From Chloroflexota bacterium (GTDB lineage Bacteria > Chloroflexota > Anaerolineae > UBA4142), in NCBI GenBank assembly GCA_023380675.1, contig JAMCRS010000031.1:1-45945 (forward strand): a stretch of DNA of 45,945 bases. Reading direction: 5' to 3'. The position numbers and the translations under genes are program-made. Under the pieces are notes generated by a model that saw nothing but the letters and a program-made list of their open reading frames with translations, did no database searches and was not told where the DNA came from. This document shows, piece by piece, positions 8,773 to 17,274 of the stretch. The first letter of the stretch is position 1; every line of letters begins with the position of its first letter.

Positions 8773-9909
8773 ATGGGTGCTTCAGCTCCGACGCAACCTC
8801 AGGTTGCTAAGGGTCTGGAGGGGATCGTCGCCGCGGCGACTCAGTTGAGTGACGTTCAAGGTCAGGTTGGACGACTCACCTATCGAGGCTATGACATTAA
8901 CGACCTCGCCGCACATTCTACGTTCGAAGAAACAGTAGACCTCCTCTGGTATGGTTCACTGCCTTCCCCCGAATTGCTTGACAAGCTAAACCGTAAATTG
9001 ATAGCTGCTCGTCCTCTCCCTCAGCCGGTGCTCGACAGCATGGCATTGTACCCCAAACAGTCCGTCACGATGGACGTTCTGCGAACGGTGGCTTCCATGC
9101 TGGGTTCCTTCGACCCGGATGGCGGCTCCAATTCCGTCTCCACCAATCTGGCCAAGTCCATTCGACTCACCGCACAAATGGCCACCATCACCGCCGCTTG
9201 GCACAATATCAGCCAGGGCAAGTCGCCGATTACGCCGCGGACAAATCTCTCGCACGCGGCGAATTTTCTCTATATGCTAAAGGGCGAAGAGCCGTCCGCG
9301 GAGACGGCGCACATTCTCGACGCGGCGCTTATTCTTCACATGGACCACGGCTTGAATGCCTCGACATTCGTCGCACGGGCGATTGCCTCTACCGAATCGG
9401 ACATGTATTCGGCCGTGAGCGGCGCGCTCGGGGCGCTCAAGGGCCCGCTGCACGGCGGCGCAAACGAAGCCGTGATGAAGATGTTGCTAGAGCTCGGGGA
9501 CATTTCCAAGGTCGAACCGTTTGTCAAGGACGCGCTGGCGCGGAAGCAAAAGATACCCGGCTTTGGTCACCGGATATACAAGACGACGGATCCTCGCGCG
9601 GAACAGCTTCGTCGCATCGCACTGATGCTTGCCGACCACACCGGTAATCGAAAATGGGTGGAAATGTCGGAAAAGATGCGCGAGGTCGTCTGGAACGAGC
9701 GTCGCCTCTACGTCAACGTCGACTTTTATTCTGCTTCCGTTTACTATACGCTCGGAATTCCGATCGACCTGTTTACGCCGATCTTCGCCATCAGCCGTGT
9801 CGCCGGGTGGACGGCGCACGTCATGGAGCAGTTGATGGACAACCGAATCGTGCGTCCCGAATCCATTTACGTCGGTCCCCAGGGGCTCAAATACGAGTCC
9901 CACGAATAA
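8773..9909 (+). CDS. gltA: citrate synthase, 378 aa
   Basis: Condenses acetyl-CoA with oxaloacetate in the TCA cycle. The catalytic triad is visible: His227 in GPLHGGANE, His266 in PGFGHRIY and Asp317 in NVDFYSA. The short length and absence of an N-terminal extension point to the dimeric type found in Gram-positive bacteria, archaea and Chloroflexota, a group that also includes 2-methylcitrate synthases. No prpB or prpD neighbours exist, and the next gene is malate dehydrogenase, which supports citrate synthase. An ideal AAGGAGG precedes the ATG, and the promoter is close to consensus, suggesting high expression. Confidence 0.95.
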   Translation: MGASAPTQPQVAKGLEGIVAAATQLSDVQGQVGRLTYRGYDINDLAAHSTFEETVDLLWYGSLPSPELLDKLNRKLIAARPLPQPVLDSMALYPKQSVTMDVLRTVASMLGSFDPDGGSNSVSTNLAKSIRLTAQMATITAAWHNISQGKSPITPRTNLSHAANFLYMLKGEEPSAETAHILDAALILHMDHGLNASTFVARAIASTESDMYSAVSGALGALKGPLHGGANEAVMKMLLELGDISKVEPFVKDALARKQKIPGFGHRIYKTTDPRAEQLRRIALMLADHTGNRKWVEMSEKMREVVWNERRLYVNVDFYSASVYYTLGIPIDLFTPIFAISRVAGWTAHVMEQLMDNRIVRPESIYVGPQGLKYESHE

Positions 9910-10102
9910 TGTCCTGGAATGCTTTTGGGGGCTGCACACGCGTCCAATGTCAATGATTTAGGCTGTATTCAGAACTAGAGCCGACGGCTGGCGTAGTCAG
10001 GCGAGTGGCGCGCGAGCGCGAACCATTCGCCTTTTTGTTGTCGGCCTGACCATGGCTGGCGGAGCCGGACGCCAGACGGCGCCGCAGCGAAAGGAGAACT
10101 CG

Positions 10103-11044
10103 ATGCGCAAAAAGATAACGGTCGTGGGCGCAGGCAAAGTCGGCGCGACGACCGCACAGCGATTGGCCGAGCGCAACTACGCCGACATCGTGTTGGCCGA
10201 TGTGGTCGAGAACGTCGCCGAAGGGGAGGCGCTCGATCTGCAGGAGGCGGGCCCGGTCGTCGGCTATGACGCCAAGATCAGCGGGGTGACGATCAAAGAC
10301 GGGGCCGGCTACGATCGCATGGCCGGCTCTGACATCGTCGTCGTGACCGCTGGGATCGCGCGCAAGCCCGGCATGAGCCGCGACGATTTGATCCTGACCA
10401 ACATGAAGATCGTCGGCGGTTGGGGAGAGCAGATCGCCCGGCACGCGCCGAACGCCATCGTGATCGTCGTGACGAATCCGGTCGACGCGATGACCCAACT
10501 AATGTGGCAGCGGACCAAGTTCCCCAAGCACCGCGTGATCGGTCAGGCGGGCGTTCTGGACAGCGCGCGCTTTCGAACGTTCGTCGCGATGGATCTGGGC
10601 GTTTCCGTGCAGAGCGTTGAGGCTCACGTGCTTGGCGCGCACGGGGATCAAATGATACCCTTGCCCCGCTATGCGACCGTCGCTGGAATACCGTTGCCGG
10701 ATCTCATGCCGCGGGAAAAAATAGAGGCGCAAAAAGATAGGACTCGCGACGGCGGAGCCGAGATCGTTAATCTGCTCAAGACCGGCTCTGCATTCTTCGC
10801 GCCGAGTGCGGCCGTCGCGGAGATGGTCGACGCGATCCTTTACGGCAAGGACAAAATACTTCCGTGCATTGCCTACCTCGAAGGGGAGTACGGCATCAAA
10901 GGCGTTTACGCCGGCGTACCCGTCAAGTTGGGCGAAAAAGGGATCGAAGAGATCGTCGAGTGGAAACTGGCCCCCGACGAATTGGCGGCGCTGCAAGAGT
11001 CGGCTGACGCCGTGCGCGCGTTGAATAAAGTGATGGGAATCTGA
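10103..11044 (+). CDS. mdh: malate dehydrogenase, 313 aa
   Basis: NAD-dependent oxidation of malate to oxaloacetate. The Rossmann motif [16 protein letters not shown] starts at residue 7, the substrate-binding Arg lies in [11 protein letters not shown], and the catalytic His180 is in LGAHGDQM. Arg-rather-than-Gln in the substrate loop fits malate, not lactate, and the LDH-like fold is typical of Chloroflexus-type MDH. The frame is open further upstream, but the ATG at 10103, preceded by AAAGGAG and starting directly at the Rossmann strand, is the natural start. The 193 nt between gltA and mdh have no clear promoter or terminator, so readthrough is possible. Confidence 0.95.
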   Translation: MRKKITVVGAGKVGATTAQRLAERNYADIVLADVVENVAEGEALDLQEAGPVVGYDAKISGVTIKDGAGYDRMAGSDIVVVTAGIARKPGMSRDDLILTNMKIVGGWGEQIARHAPNAIVIVVTNPVDAMTQLMWQRTKFPKHRVIGQAGVLDSARFRTFVAMDLGVSVQSVEAHVLGAHGDQMIPLPRYATVAGIPLPDLMPREKIEAQKDRTRDGGAEIVNLLKTGSAFFAPSAAVAEMVDAILYGKDKILPCIAYLEGEYGIKGVYAGVPVKLGEKGIEEIVEWKLAPDELAALQESADAVRALNKVMGI

Positions 11045-11114
11045 GGACTCGCGACCCGCAGGGGCTGTCAGTACAGTGCGGCCGACTTGCGGTCAACTCT
11101 CACGAGGGGGGACA

Positions 11115-12470
11115 ATGCCCGTCGAAATTCACGAATCGCATCTTGACAACGGTTTGATGGTGCTGCTCGCCCCGGTCAGGACGGCGCCAGTAGCCACATT
11201 CTGGGTATGGTATCGAGTCGGTTCGCGTAACGAGGTGCCCGGCATCACCGGCGTCTCGCACTGGGTCGAGCACATGATGTTCAAGGGAACGCCGACACTC
11301 GGCAAGGGCGAGATCATGCACCTGGTCAATCGGAACGGAGGCGTCGATAACGCCTTCACCTGGACCGACTTTACTGCCTATTTCGAGACGTTCCCGAGCG
11401 ACCGCATCGACCTTTCGGTCCGGATCGAGTCCGATCGAATGACGAATTCCTTGTTCGATGCCGACGAAGTCGGAAGCGAGCGCACCGTCATCATCTCCGA
11501 ACGAGAAGGTGCGGAGAATGAACCGCGGTTCTGGCTGGCGGAAGAGATCGGCGCTGCCGCATTCAAAGTTCACCCGTACCATCATGACACGATCGGGTGG
11601 AAGACGGACCTCGTGACGATGACGCGCGAAGACCTTTACCATCACTACAAGACGTTCTATGTGCCGAACAATGCGGTAGTCGTCGCCGCGGGTGATTTCG
11701 ACGTGGACGAAATGCACGCCAAAATCGTTTCGTCGTTTGGGGGAATACCGCGCGGGAACGACGTGCCAACGGTCAAAACGGTCGAGCCTCCCCAAGAGGG
11801 CGAGCGTCGGGTGTTGCTGCGGCGGCCGGGTCCCACCGGCTATTTCCACGCGGCGTACCACGCGCCCAAGGCGAGCGATCCGGACTTTTTCCCGGTGTTC
11901 GTGCTGGCAGGCGTCCTCGCCGGCGTCGGCGGCATGAGTTTTTCCGGCGGGGGCAGCCCGGGCCGGTCCTCACGACTCTACCGCGCCTTGGTCGAAACCG
12001 GCCTTGCGGCCGGAGTCGACTGCGGCTTTCGGCCCACCATCGACCCAGGCACCTTCGACGTGACCGCTACGGCGAGCCTCGGCGTCCCGGTCGACAAGAT
12101 AGAGCGGGCGATCTTTGTCGAGTTGGATAAGATCGCGGCCAAACCCGTGAGCGGTGATGAGCTTGCCAAAGTGCTTAAGCAGGCCAAGGCTCAGTTCGTT
12201 TACGCGACGGACGGAGTCATGAATCTCGGCTACTGGCTTGGGGAGTTGGAGGTCGTCGCATCGTACAAGTTGTACGGCGAGTTCTTGGACCGCCTCGCCA
12301 GCGTGACCAAGGCGGACGTCCAGCGCGTGGCGGCCAAATATCTCGCCGAGACGAATCGAACTGTCGGCTGGTTCGTTCCGTCGAACGGCAGCCGCCCGAA
12401 GACAAAAGCAAAGCCCAGTCGGACTCGTCGGGCGAGCAACCGCCGCGTCAAGCGCGGCAGAGCGGAGTAG
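11115..12470 (+). CDS. M16 zinc peptidase, catalytically competent subunit, 451 aa
   Basis: The inverse zinc motif HxxEH is intact (His49, Glu52, His53 in SHWVEHMMF) with the third ligand Glu129 in ISEREGAEN, the spacing normal for M16B (mitochondrial processing peptidase-like) proteases. The frame extends to 11076, but the ATG at 11115 has AGGGGGG just before it and matches family starts (EIHESHLDNGLMVLL). There is no signal peptide, so it is probably cytosolic. It forms a 5-nt-spaced pair with a second M16 protein lacking the zinc site. Such active/inactive pairs generally work as heterodimers cutting peptides within a closed chamber. A Lys/Arg-rich tail ends the protein. Confidence 0.93.
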   Translation: MPVEIHESHLDNGLMVLLAPVRTAPVATFWVWYRVGSRNEVPGITGVSHWVEHMMFKGTPTLGKGEIMHLVNRNGGVDNAFTWTDFTAYFETFPSDRIDLSVRIESDRMTNSLFDADEVGSERTVIISEREGAENEPRFWLAEEIGAAAFKVHPYHHDTIGWKTDLVTMTREDLYHHYKTFYVPNNAVVVAAGDFDVDEMHAKIVSSFGGIPRGNDVPTVKTVEPPQEGERRVLLRRPGPTGYFHAAYHAPKASDPDFFPVFVLAGVLAGVGGMSFSGGGSPGRSSRLYRALVETGLAAGVDCGFRPTIDPGTFDVTATASLGVPVDKIERAIFVELDKIAAKPVSGDELAKVLKQAKAQFVYATDGVMNLGYWLGELEVVASYKLYGEFLDRLASVTKADVQRVAAKYLAETNRTVGWFVPSNGSRPKTKAKPSRTRRASNRRVKRGRAE

Positions 12471-12475
12471 ACTCG

Positions 12476-13756
12476 ATGGCAACATTACCCATTACGCCGG
12501 AGACCGTCCAACGCGTCAATCTGGATAACGGGCTCGTCGTGCTCCTGAAAAGCAACCCCAACAACCCGTCCGTCACCGTGAGGGGGCGGCTCAAGGCCGG
12601 CGCGCTCTATGATACCGACAAGACGTCCGGGCTAGCGCATTTCGCGGCTGCGGCGCTCGTGCGCGGGACACGCAAACGGACATTTCAAAAGCTCAACGAG
12701 GAACTGGACCGTACCGGCATTTCGTTCGGGGTCGGAGCCGGCATGGAGACGATCGGATTCAGCGGCAAGGCGCTGGTTGAAGACGCGAATCGTCTCTTCG
12801 ATCTGATCGCGGATGTCGTGATGCATCCAGTCTTTCCACGTGCCGAGACGGAAAAACTGCGTTCTGAGATTCTGGCGGACTTGAAAGAGGCGAACGAGGA
12901 CACGCAGCACGTCGCCTATCGGGTTTTTCGCGAGCGCTGTTACCCAGGTGCGCATCCGTACCATCGTCTGTCGGACGGGAGCGCGGAAACAGTAAGCCAT
13001 CTGCATGTCCCGCAATTGGCCGCGTTTCACGAGCGATATTTCCGGCCGGATGTGGCTACGATGGTCGTCGTCGGCGACTTGAGCTTGGAACAGGCGATGG
13101 AAAAAATCGAGCGATCGCTCGGTCGCTGGAAAGCACGCGGCAAGTCAGCCGACCACCGCATACCGGATCCACCGGTTCTCGACGGAATTTCCAAGACGAA
13201 GACTCCGATCGAGGGCAAGACTCAGGCGGATATCGTACTGGGTTATCCAGGACTGAGAAGGTCTGACCCTGATTTCTATGCCCTGAGCGTTGGCGATCTC
13301 ATATTTGGCCGGTTGGGGCTGTTCGGGCGGCTGGGCGCCAACGTGCGCGACAAGCAGGGACTTGCCTATTATGTCTATAGCGGTGTCGAAGCGAACCTGG
13401 GGGCCGGACCTTGGGCAATCCGTGCGGGCGTAAATCCAAAGAACCTGGATCGCGCGACCGACGGGATACTCGCCGAGATCCGCCGGCTTCGCTCGGAGCC
13501 GGTCACCCAAGACGAGCTGAACGAGGCGAAAGACTTTTTGACGGGCTCGCTTGCTTTGCGATTGGAGACCAACGACGGTGTCGCCTCGACGCTCGCCGAT
13601 ATCGAGCTGTTCGACTTGGGCCTGGACTATTTGCAGCGGTATCCGGACATCATCCGCTCGATCACCGCCGAGCAGATTCAGGCGGTGGTCCAGAAATACG
13701 CGCGGATCGAGAATTATGTGCTGTCCGTCGCCGGACCGTTGGACGGAAAAGATTAG
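12476..13756 (+). CDS. M16 peptidase-like protein lacking zinc site, 426 aa
   Basis: The sequence follows the M16 fold along its length (LDNGLVVLLKSNP near the start, LAYYVYSGVEANLGAGPW near residues 300-320), but the zinc motif is replaced: residues 55-59 read HFAAA, so the catalytic Glu and second His are both Ala. The C-terminal Tyr-rich segment that helps bind substrate in the partner is kept. It starts 5 nt after the active M16 gene. In MPP alpha/beta and in bacterial M16B pairs the inactive subunit completes the chamber and binds substrate, and that role is inferred here. Confidence 0.9.
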   Translation: MATLPITPETVQRVNLDNGLVVLLKSNPNNPSVTVRGRLKAGALYDTDKTSGLAHFAAAALVRGTRKRTFQKLNEELDRTGISFGVGAGMETIGFSGKALVEDANRLFDLIADVVMHPVFPRAETEKLRSEILADLKEANEDTQHVAYRVFRERCYPGAHPYHRLSDGSAETVSHLHVPQLAAFHERYFRPDVATMVVVGDLSLEQAMEKIERSLGRWKARGKSADHRIPDPPVLDGISKTKTPIEGKTQADIVLGYPGLRRSDPDFYALSVGDLIFGRLGLFGRLGANVRDKQGLAYYVYSGVEANLGAGPWAIRAGVNPKNLDRATDGILAEIRRLRSEPVTQDELNEAKDFLTGSLALRLETNDGVASTLADIELFDLGLDYLQRYPDIIRSITAEQIQAVVQKYARIENYVLSVAGPLDGKD

Positions 13757-13765
13757 GAGGCGGAA

Positions 13766-14389
13766 ATGGCGCAGACGAAAAAAGGGACCGTCCGCCGCAG
13801 CAAGGCGGACGAGTATGATCGGCAACGGGTCGAGATCGAAAACGAGCAGGTGAACGACGTATCGGCGCGCGAGGTATTCGTGCGTTCGGGCAACGTGCGC
13901 GACATCCACAAGGCGGATTCTGTCACCGTCTCCATGGCGGGTGTGAACTCGATCGACGCCAAGGCGGCCACGGTGTCCATGTCCGGCGTCGTTCAGGCGA
14001 ATGCGCAGGAATTGATTATCCAACAGGGTGCGGTGTTGCGCGCGGAAGCAGAATCGGCCGAGATCACGCAGAGCCTGGTCGGGGTTGCGCACGGAGAGAC
14101 CGTCGAACTCACACAGTCCGGAACCCTTGCCGTGATGGGGACAAATGTCTCACTGCAGGCCGCGGCGTCTCAATACATGCTCGCGCGAGAATCGATCCAC
14201 GTCGAGCAGGGCGCGGCGCTGCTCATGGCCGCGACAAAGGTCGAGGTGAACAACGGGTTAGTTGGGTTCGTCGTCGCACGGGAGGTGCACGGCAACGTGC
14301 GCGCGCTGCTCGACCAACGCGGTGCGCTGGTGTTCGGGATCGCCGCCGGGATCGTGATGGGCGTTTTGGCGCGGGCGAGAAGAAAATAG
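13766..14389 (+). CDS. membrane-anchored repetitive (beta-solenoid-like) protein, 207 aa
   Basis: Not assigned to a known family. After a charged N-terminus (1-35), residues 40-180 consist of imperfect repeats of short hydrophobic strands alternating with small and Asn/Gly-rich turns (SVTVSMAGVNSI, TVSMSGVVQA, ELTQSGTLAVMG), as in bactofilin-like or right-handed beta-helix proteins. The last 20 or so residues are a hydrophobic segment (LVFGIAAGIVMGVLA) followed by a basic end (RARRK), so it is probably tail-anchored with the solenoid in the cytosol. AGGAGG precedes the ATG. It sits 9 nt after the M16 pair and 3 nt before the ttuB-like gene. A scaffold role is a guess. Confidence 0.72.
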   Translation: MAQTKKGTVRRSKADEYDRQRVEIENEQVNDVSAREVFVRSGNVRDIHKADSVTVSMAGVNSIDAKAATVSMSGVVQANAQELIIQQGAVLRAEAESAEITQSLVGVAHGETVELTQSGTLAVMGTNVSLQAAASQYMLARESIHVEQGAALLMAATKVEVNNGLVGFVVAREVHGNVRALLDQRGALVFGIAAGIVMGVLARARRK

Positions 14390-14392
14390 GGC

Positions 14393-14590
14393 ATGGAAAT
14401 CACATTTCGCGACAGGCATTGGGAGATCAAGGCCGGGATTACTGCCCGAGACGCGATCAAAAAAATCGGCATCGATCCAGAGTCGGTGCTGGTCGTCGTG
14501 AACGGTAGCCTCGTGACGGACGACGCGATTCTGAAAGAGAACGACCAGGTCAAGTTGGTCGCCGTAGTCTCCGGCGGAGGCGAGGTCTAG
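14393..14590 (+). CDS. ttuB: ThiS/MoaD-like sulfur carrier (TtuB-like), 65 aa
   Basis: A ubiquitin-fold sulfur carrier: length, the LVVVNGSLV strand and the C-terminal VAVVSGGGEV match ThiS/MoaD/TtuB proteins. The partner gene 2 nt downstream encodes a TtuA-like tRNA thiolase, so a role as thiocarboxylate sulfur donor for tRNA 2-thiouridine is the best inference. An unusual point: the diglycine is not terminal. Two residues (Glu-Val) follow, so either a protease exposes Gly-Gly or the protein is activated differently. No thiF/moeB-type E1 or JAMM protease is in the window. The gene symbol is by context and similarity. Confidence 0.78.
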   Translation: MEITFRDRHWEIKAGITARDAIKKIGIDPESVLVVVNGSLVTDDAILKENDQVKLVAVVSGGGEV

Positions 14591-14592
14591 CG

Positions 14593-15609
14593 ATGCATTG
14601 TCGCAAGTGTGAGCGCCCCGCAGTGATAAACATGCGCCAGCACAAGCTTTCTCTGTGTGGTGAGCACTATACAGAGTGGTTCTTGGCGCAAACCGACCGC
14701 GCGATCGAGAAATACCACATGTTCGACCGCGACGAGCGGTTGCTGGTCGCCGTCAGCGGCGGCAAGGACTCGCTCTCGCTCTGGGACGTGCTTCTACAGC
14801 TCGGCTATCGCGCCGACGGTCTGTACATTGGGCTGGGTATCAATAACCCTGTTCCTTACTCCGATCAATCCCTGAACAAGACTCAAGCGTTCCTGGATAG
14901 CCGTTCGCGTCCGGCGCAAGGAGAGGCTGCCGCTGGTGCCGCGCCGCCGCACGTTCCGGTCCTGCACGTGGTCGACATCGAAGAGACGTACGGCAAGACA
15001 ATCCCTCAGATCGCACGCGACAAGACGCGCGGACGGGGCAAGCCGTGTGCGGCCTGCGGATTGACCAAGCGCTACGTCATGAACCGGTTGGCAAGCGACA
15101 AGGGCTACGCCGTCCTGGCGACCGGCCACAATCTCGACGACGAGGTAGCCGTCCTGTTCCAGAACACACTGCGGTGGCAGACCGGCTATTTGGCGCGACA
15201 GGCGCCGGTGCTGCCGGCGTCGCGGGAAGGACTGACCAAAAAGGTAAAGCCCTTTTGTCGCTTTTACGAGCGGGAAACTGCCACCTACGCGTTGGCTCGC
15301 GGCATTGACTACATATATGACGAATGTCCGCATGCGGTGGGGAACCTGACCAATTTCTACAAGACGTTGCTCAACCAACTCGAGTCGCAGTCTCCCGGCT
15401 CAAAGCTCGGCTTTTACCTGGAGTTTCTGCGTGCGCGCGGCGAAGGCGCCTTCGACCAATTCAACCGGGTCGACACGCTCCACGAGTGCGAGGTGTGCGG
15501 ACAGCCGACCAGCGCACCCGGCCGCTGCGCATTCTGCCGCATGTGGGACCTTGGCCAGACCGTCGTGGCGAGTGAGCCTGGCGACTCGACGCTGCAGGAC
15601 CCGGAATGA
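14593..15609 (+). CDS. ttuA: TtuA/TtcA-family tRNA 2-thiolation enzyme, 338 aa
   Basis: The N-terminal zinc finger uses Cys3, Cys6, Cys22 and His25. An N-type ATP-pyrophosphatase core carries the PP-loop SGGKDSL (about 54-60), the 4Fe-4S cysteines Cys152 and Cys155 (KPCAACG) and a third Cys222 in KPFCRFYE. The C-terminal zinc finger is CEVCGQP...CAFC near residues 300-318. This layout, with two zinc fingers around a PP-loop and three cluster cysteines, is that of TtuA, which makes 2-thiouridine in tRNA (position 54 in thermophiles) using TtuB, rather than that of TtcA. The TtuB-like gene is 2 nt upstream. An insert of about 10 residues (about 103-117) precedes PHVPVLHVV. The stop overlaps the murJ ATG by 4 nt. 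Confidence 0.88.
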   Translation: MHCRKCERPAVINMRQHKLSLCGEHYTEWFLAQTDRAIEKYHMFDRDERLLVAVSGGKDSLSLWDVLLQLGYRADGLYIGLGINNPVPYSDQSLNKTQAFLDSRSRPAQGEAAAGAAPPHVPVLHVVDIEETYGKTIPQIARDKTRGRGKPCAACGLTKRYVMNRLASDKGYAVLATGHNLDDEVAVLFQNTLRWQTGYLARQAPVLPASREGLTKKVKPFCRFYERETATYALARGIDYIYDECPHAVGNLTNFYKTLLNQLESQSPGSKLGFYLEFLRARGEGAFDQFNRVDTLHECEVCGQPTSAPGRCAFCRMWDLGQTVVASEPGDSTLQDPE

Positions 15610-17237
15610 CGCTTGGGCCGTCCGTGCTCGAGGAGGCGGCGCTCCCCGCGCACGACTCGACCGTCGAGGCGACCGCGGACGCGGGCCGTCGCGGTCTCGT
15701 CCGGGCCGCCGGTATCATTGCGGCCGGAAACGTCGCGTCCCGCGTGCTTGGACTCGTACGCGAAACCGTCATCGCGTACTTGTTTGGCGCCACCGGCTAC
15801 GTCAGCGCTTTTCGCGTCGCCGCGACTCTGATCCAGCAGCTCTACGACTTTTTGGTCGGCGGATTGGCGAGCGCCGCGCTCGTCCCGGTCTTTACGGATT
15901 ACGCCAGGCTGGACCGCGACGAGCTGTGGCGTGTGGCCAGCGTCGTGATCAACGCTATCGCGGTTGCCCTGGCGGCGGCCGTCCTCATCCTCGAGCTCTT
16001 TGCCCCACAGATCGTTTCCATATATGGCGCCGGATATGATCCGTCGCTCCAGAGCCTGACGGTCGAAATGATCCGTCTCGCTCTGCCGGCGGTGTTCTTT
16101 TTGGGAATGTCCGGCGTCGTCACCGGGCTGCTCTACTCGCTCAAGCGGTTCGCCTATCCGGCGTTCACGACCGCTGCCTACAATGCCGGGATCGTCGTCG
16201 TCGCGCTTGCGTTGACACCCGTTTTCGGAATCACGAGTCTGATCGTGGGAATCATCGCCGGTTCCGCGTTTCAGGTCGCGCTTCAGCTTCCCGGATTGCG
16301 CGACATGCACTTTCGGTTGCACATCGATTTTTCTCACCCGGCCCTGCGTCGTATCGTGCGCCTCTACATCCCCGTGATCGGCGGCCTTGCGATCGCGCAG
16401 GTCGGCGTGGCAATCGATCGCTACCTCGTCTCGTTTACCGGAGACCAGTCTCTTGCCTGGATGCAGGACGCAACCACGCTGACGCAGTTCCCGTTGGGCC
16501 TCGTCGCAACGGCAATCTCGTTTGCCATACTCCCCGAGCTCAGCCGGCAGTCGTCCGACCACGACCGAAAAATCGGCGAGCGTGGGCAGGCGGCGGCCTC
16601 TGGCTTTCAGGGAACGCTGACGTTTGGCATCAAGATCGTGCTCCTGCTCATCCTGCCCGCCGCAGTCGGTCTGTTCGTCCTCGCGCGTCCGATCGTTTCG
16701 CTGTTGTTCCAGCACGGCGCGTTCACCAGCCGGGACACGCTTGCCACGTCCATAGCGCTGCAATTCTATCTCATCGGTCTGCCCTTTGCCGCGATCGACC
16801 AGCCGCTCGTGTTTGCCTTCTATGCTAACAAGAACACGCTTTTGCCGAATTTGGTCGCCTTTGCCGGCGTCGCGATCTACGTCGTCGTCGCGCTCGCTCT
16901 GATCCGTCCCCTCGGAATGATCGGACTGGTACTCGCGAATACGGCGCAGCTGACCGGTCATGCTCTCATCATGTTGTGGCTCACTCGCGTCCGGCTCGGC
17001 GGCCTGGAACGGCGGAGTGTCTCGACGCTATTGGTCAAAACGCTGTCTGCTTGTGCGATCATGGGGGTCGTCGCGTGCGCGATCGCCACTGGCCTGGAGA
17101 CGGCTGGCCGCTTCTGGCAGGTCCTCCTGCCGGCCGTGACGGCTGGAGCGGTGTACCTGGCGCTTCTCCGCTTGTTCCGTGTTCGAGAGGCGGAACGCGT
17201 GTGGCAGATGGCCCTGTCACGCGTGCGAAGGGTTTGA
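15606..17237 (+). CDS. murJ: MurJ/MviN lipid II flippase, 543 aa
   Basis: A MOP-superfamily membrane protein that moves lipid II across the inner membrane for peptidoglycan synthesis. The diagnostic start of the first helices is present (GNVASRVLGLVRETVIAYLFGAT, shown in part as SRVLGLVRE), along with QLYDFLVGGLASAALVPVF and about 14 hydrophobic spans. The window also encodes a Wzx-like flippase (27022-28290), but this one has the MurJ family's signatures. The first 35 residues are a soluble Ala/Arg-rich extension. The ATG overlaps the ttuA stop (ATGA). Presence implies a peptidoglycan-containing cell. Confidence 0.93.
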   Translation: MTLGPSVLEEAALPAHDSTVEATADAGRRGLVRAAGIIAAGNVASRVLGLVRETVIAYLFGATGYVSAFRVAATLIQQLYDFLVGGLASAALVPVFTDYARLDRDELWRVASVVINAIAVALAAAVLILELFAPQIVSIYGAGYDPSLQSLTVEMIRLALPAVFFLGMSGVVTGLLYSLKRFAYPAFTTAAYNAGIVVVALALTPVFGITSLIVGIIAGSAFQVALQLPGLRDMHFRLHIDFSHPALRRIVRLYIPVIGGLAIAQVGVAIDRYLVSFTGDQSLAWMQDATTLTQFPLGLVATAISFAILPELSRQSSDHDRKIGERGQAAASGFQGTLTFGIKIVLLLILPAAVGLFVLARPIVSLLFQHGAFTSRDTLATSIALQFYLIGLPFAAIDQPLVFAFYANKNTLLPNLVAFAGVAIYVVVALALIRPLGMIGLVLANTAQLTGHALIMLWLTRVRLGGLERRSVSTLLVKTLSACAIMGVVACAIATGLETAGRFWQVLLPAVTAGAVYLALLRLFRVREAERVWQMALSRVRRV

Positions 17238-17261
17238 CCCATTTGGTTTAGAGTGTATAAT
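17234..17261 (+). promoter_or_regulatory. sortase promoter, very close to the start codon
   Basis: TTGACC (17234-17239), 16 nt, TATAAT (17256-17261). The ATG at 17275 lies only 13 nt past the -10 box, so the transcript probably has a leader of about 7 nt without a Shine-Dalgarno site. The -35 box overlaps the murJ stop codon. Confidence 0.72.
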
Positions 17262-17274
17262 CGTAAGACAACGC

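Noticed and set aside
15414..16961. 515-codon minus-strand frame
   Set aside because: Antisense to ttuA and murJ, low-complexity Asp/Arg/Glu/Gln-rich, no recognisable domain.
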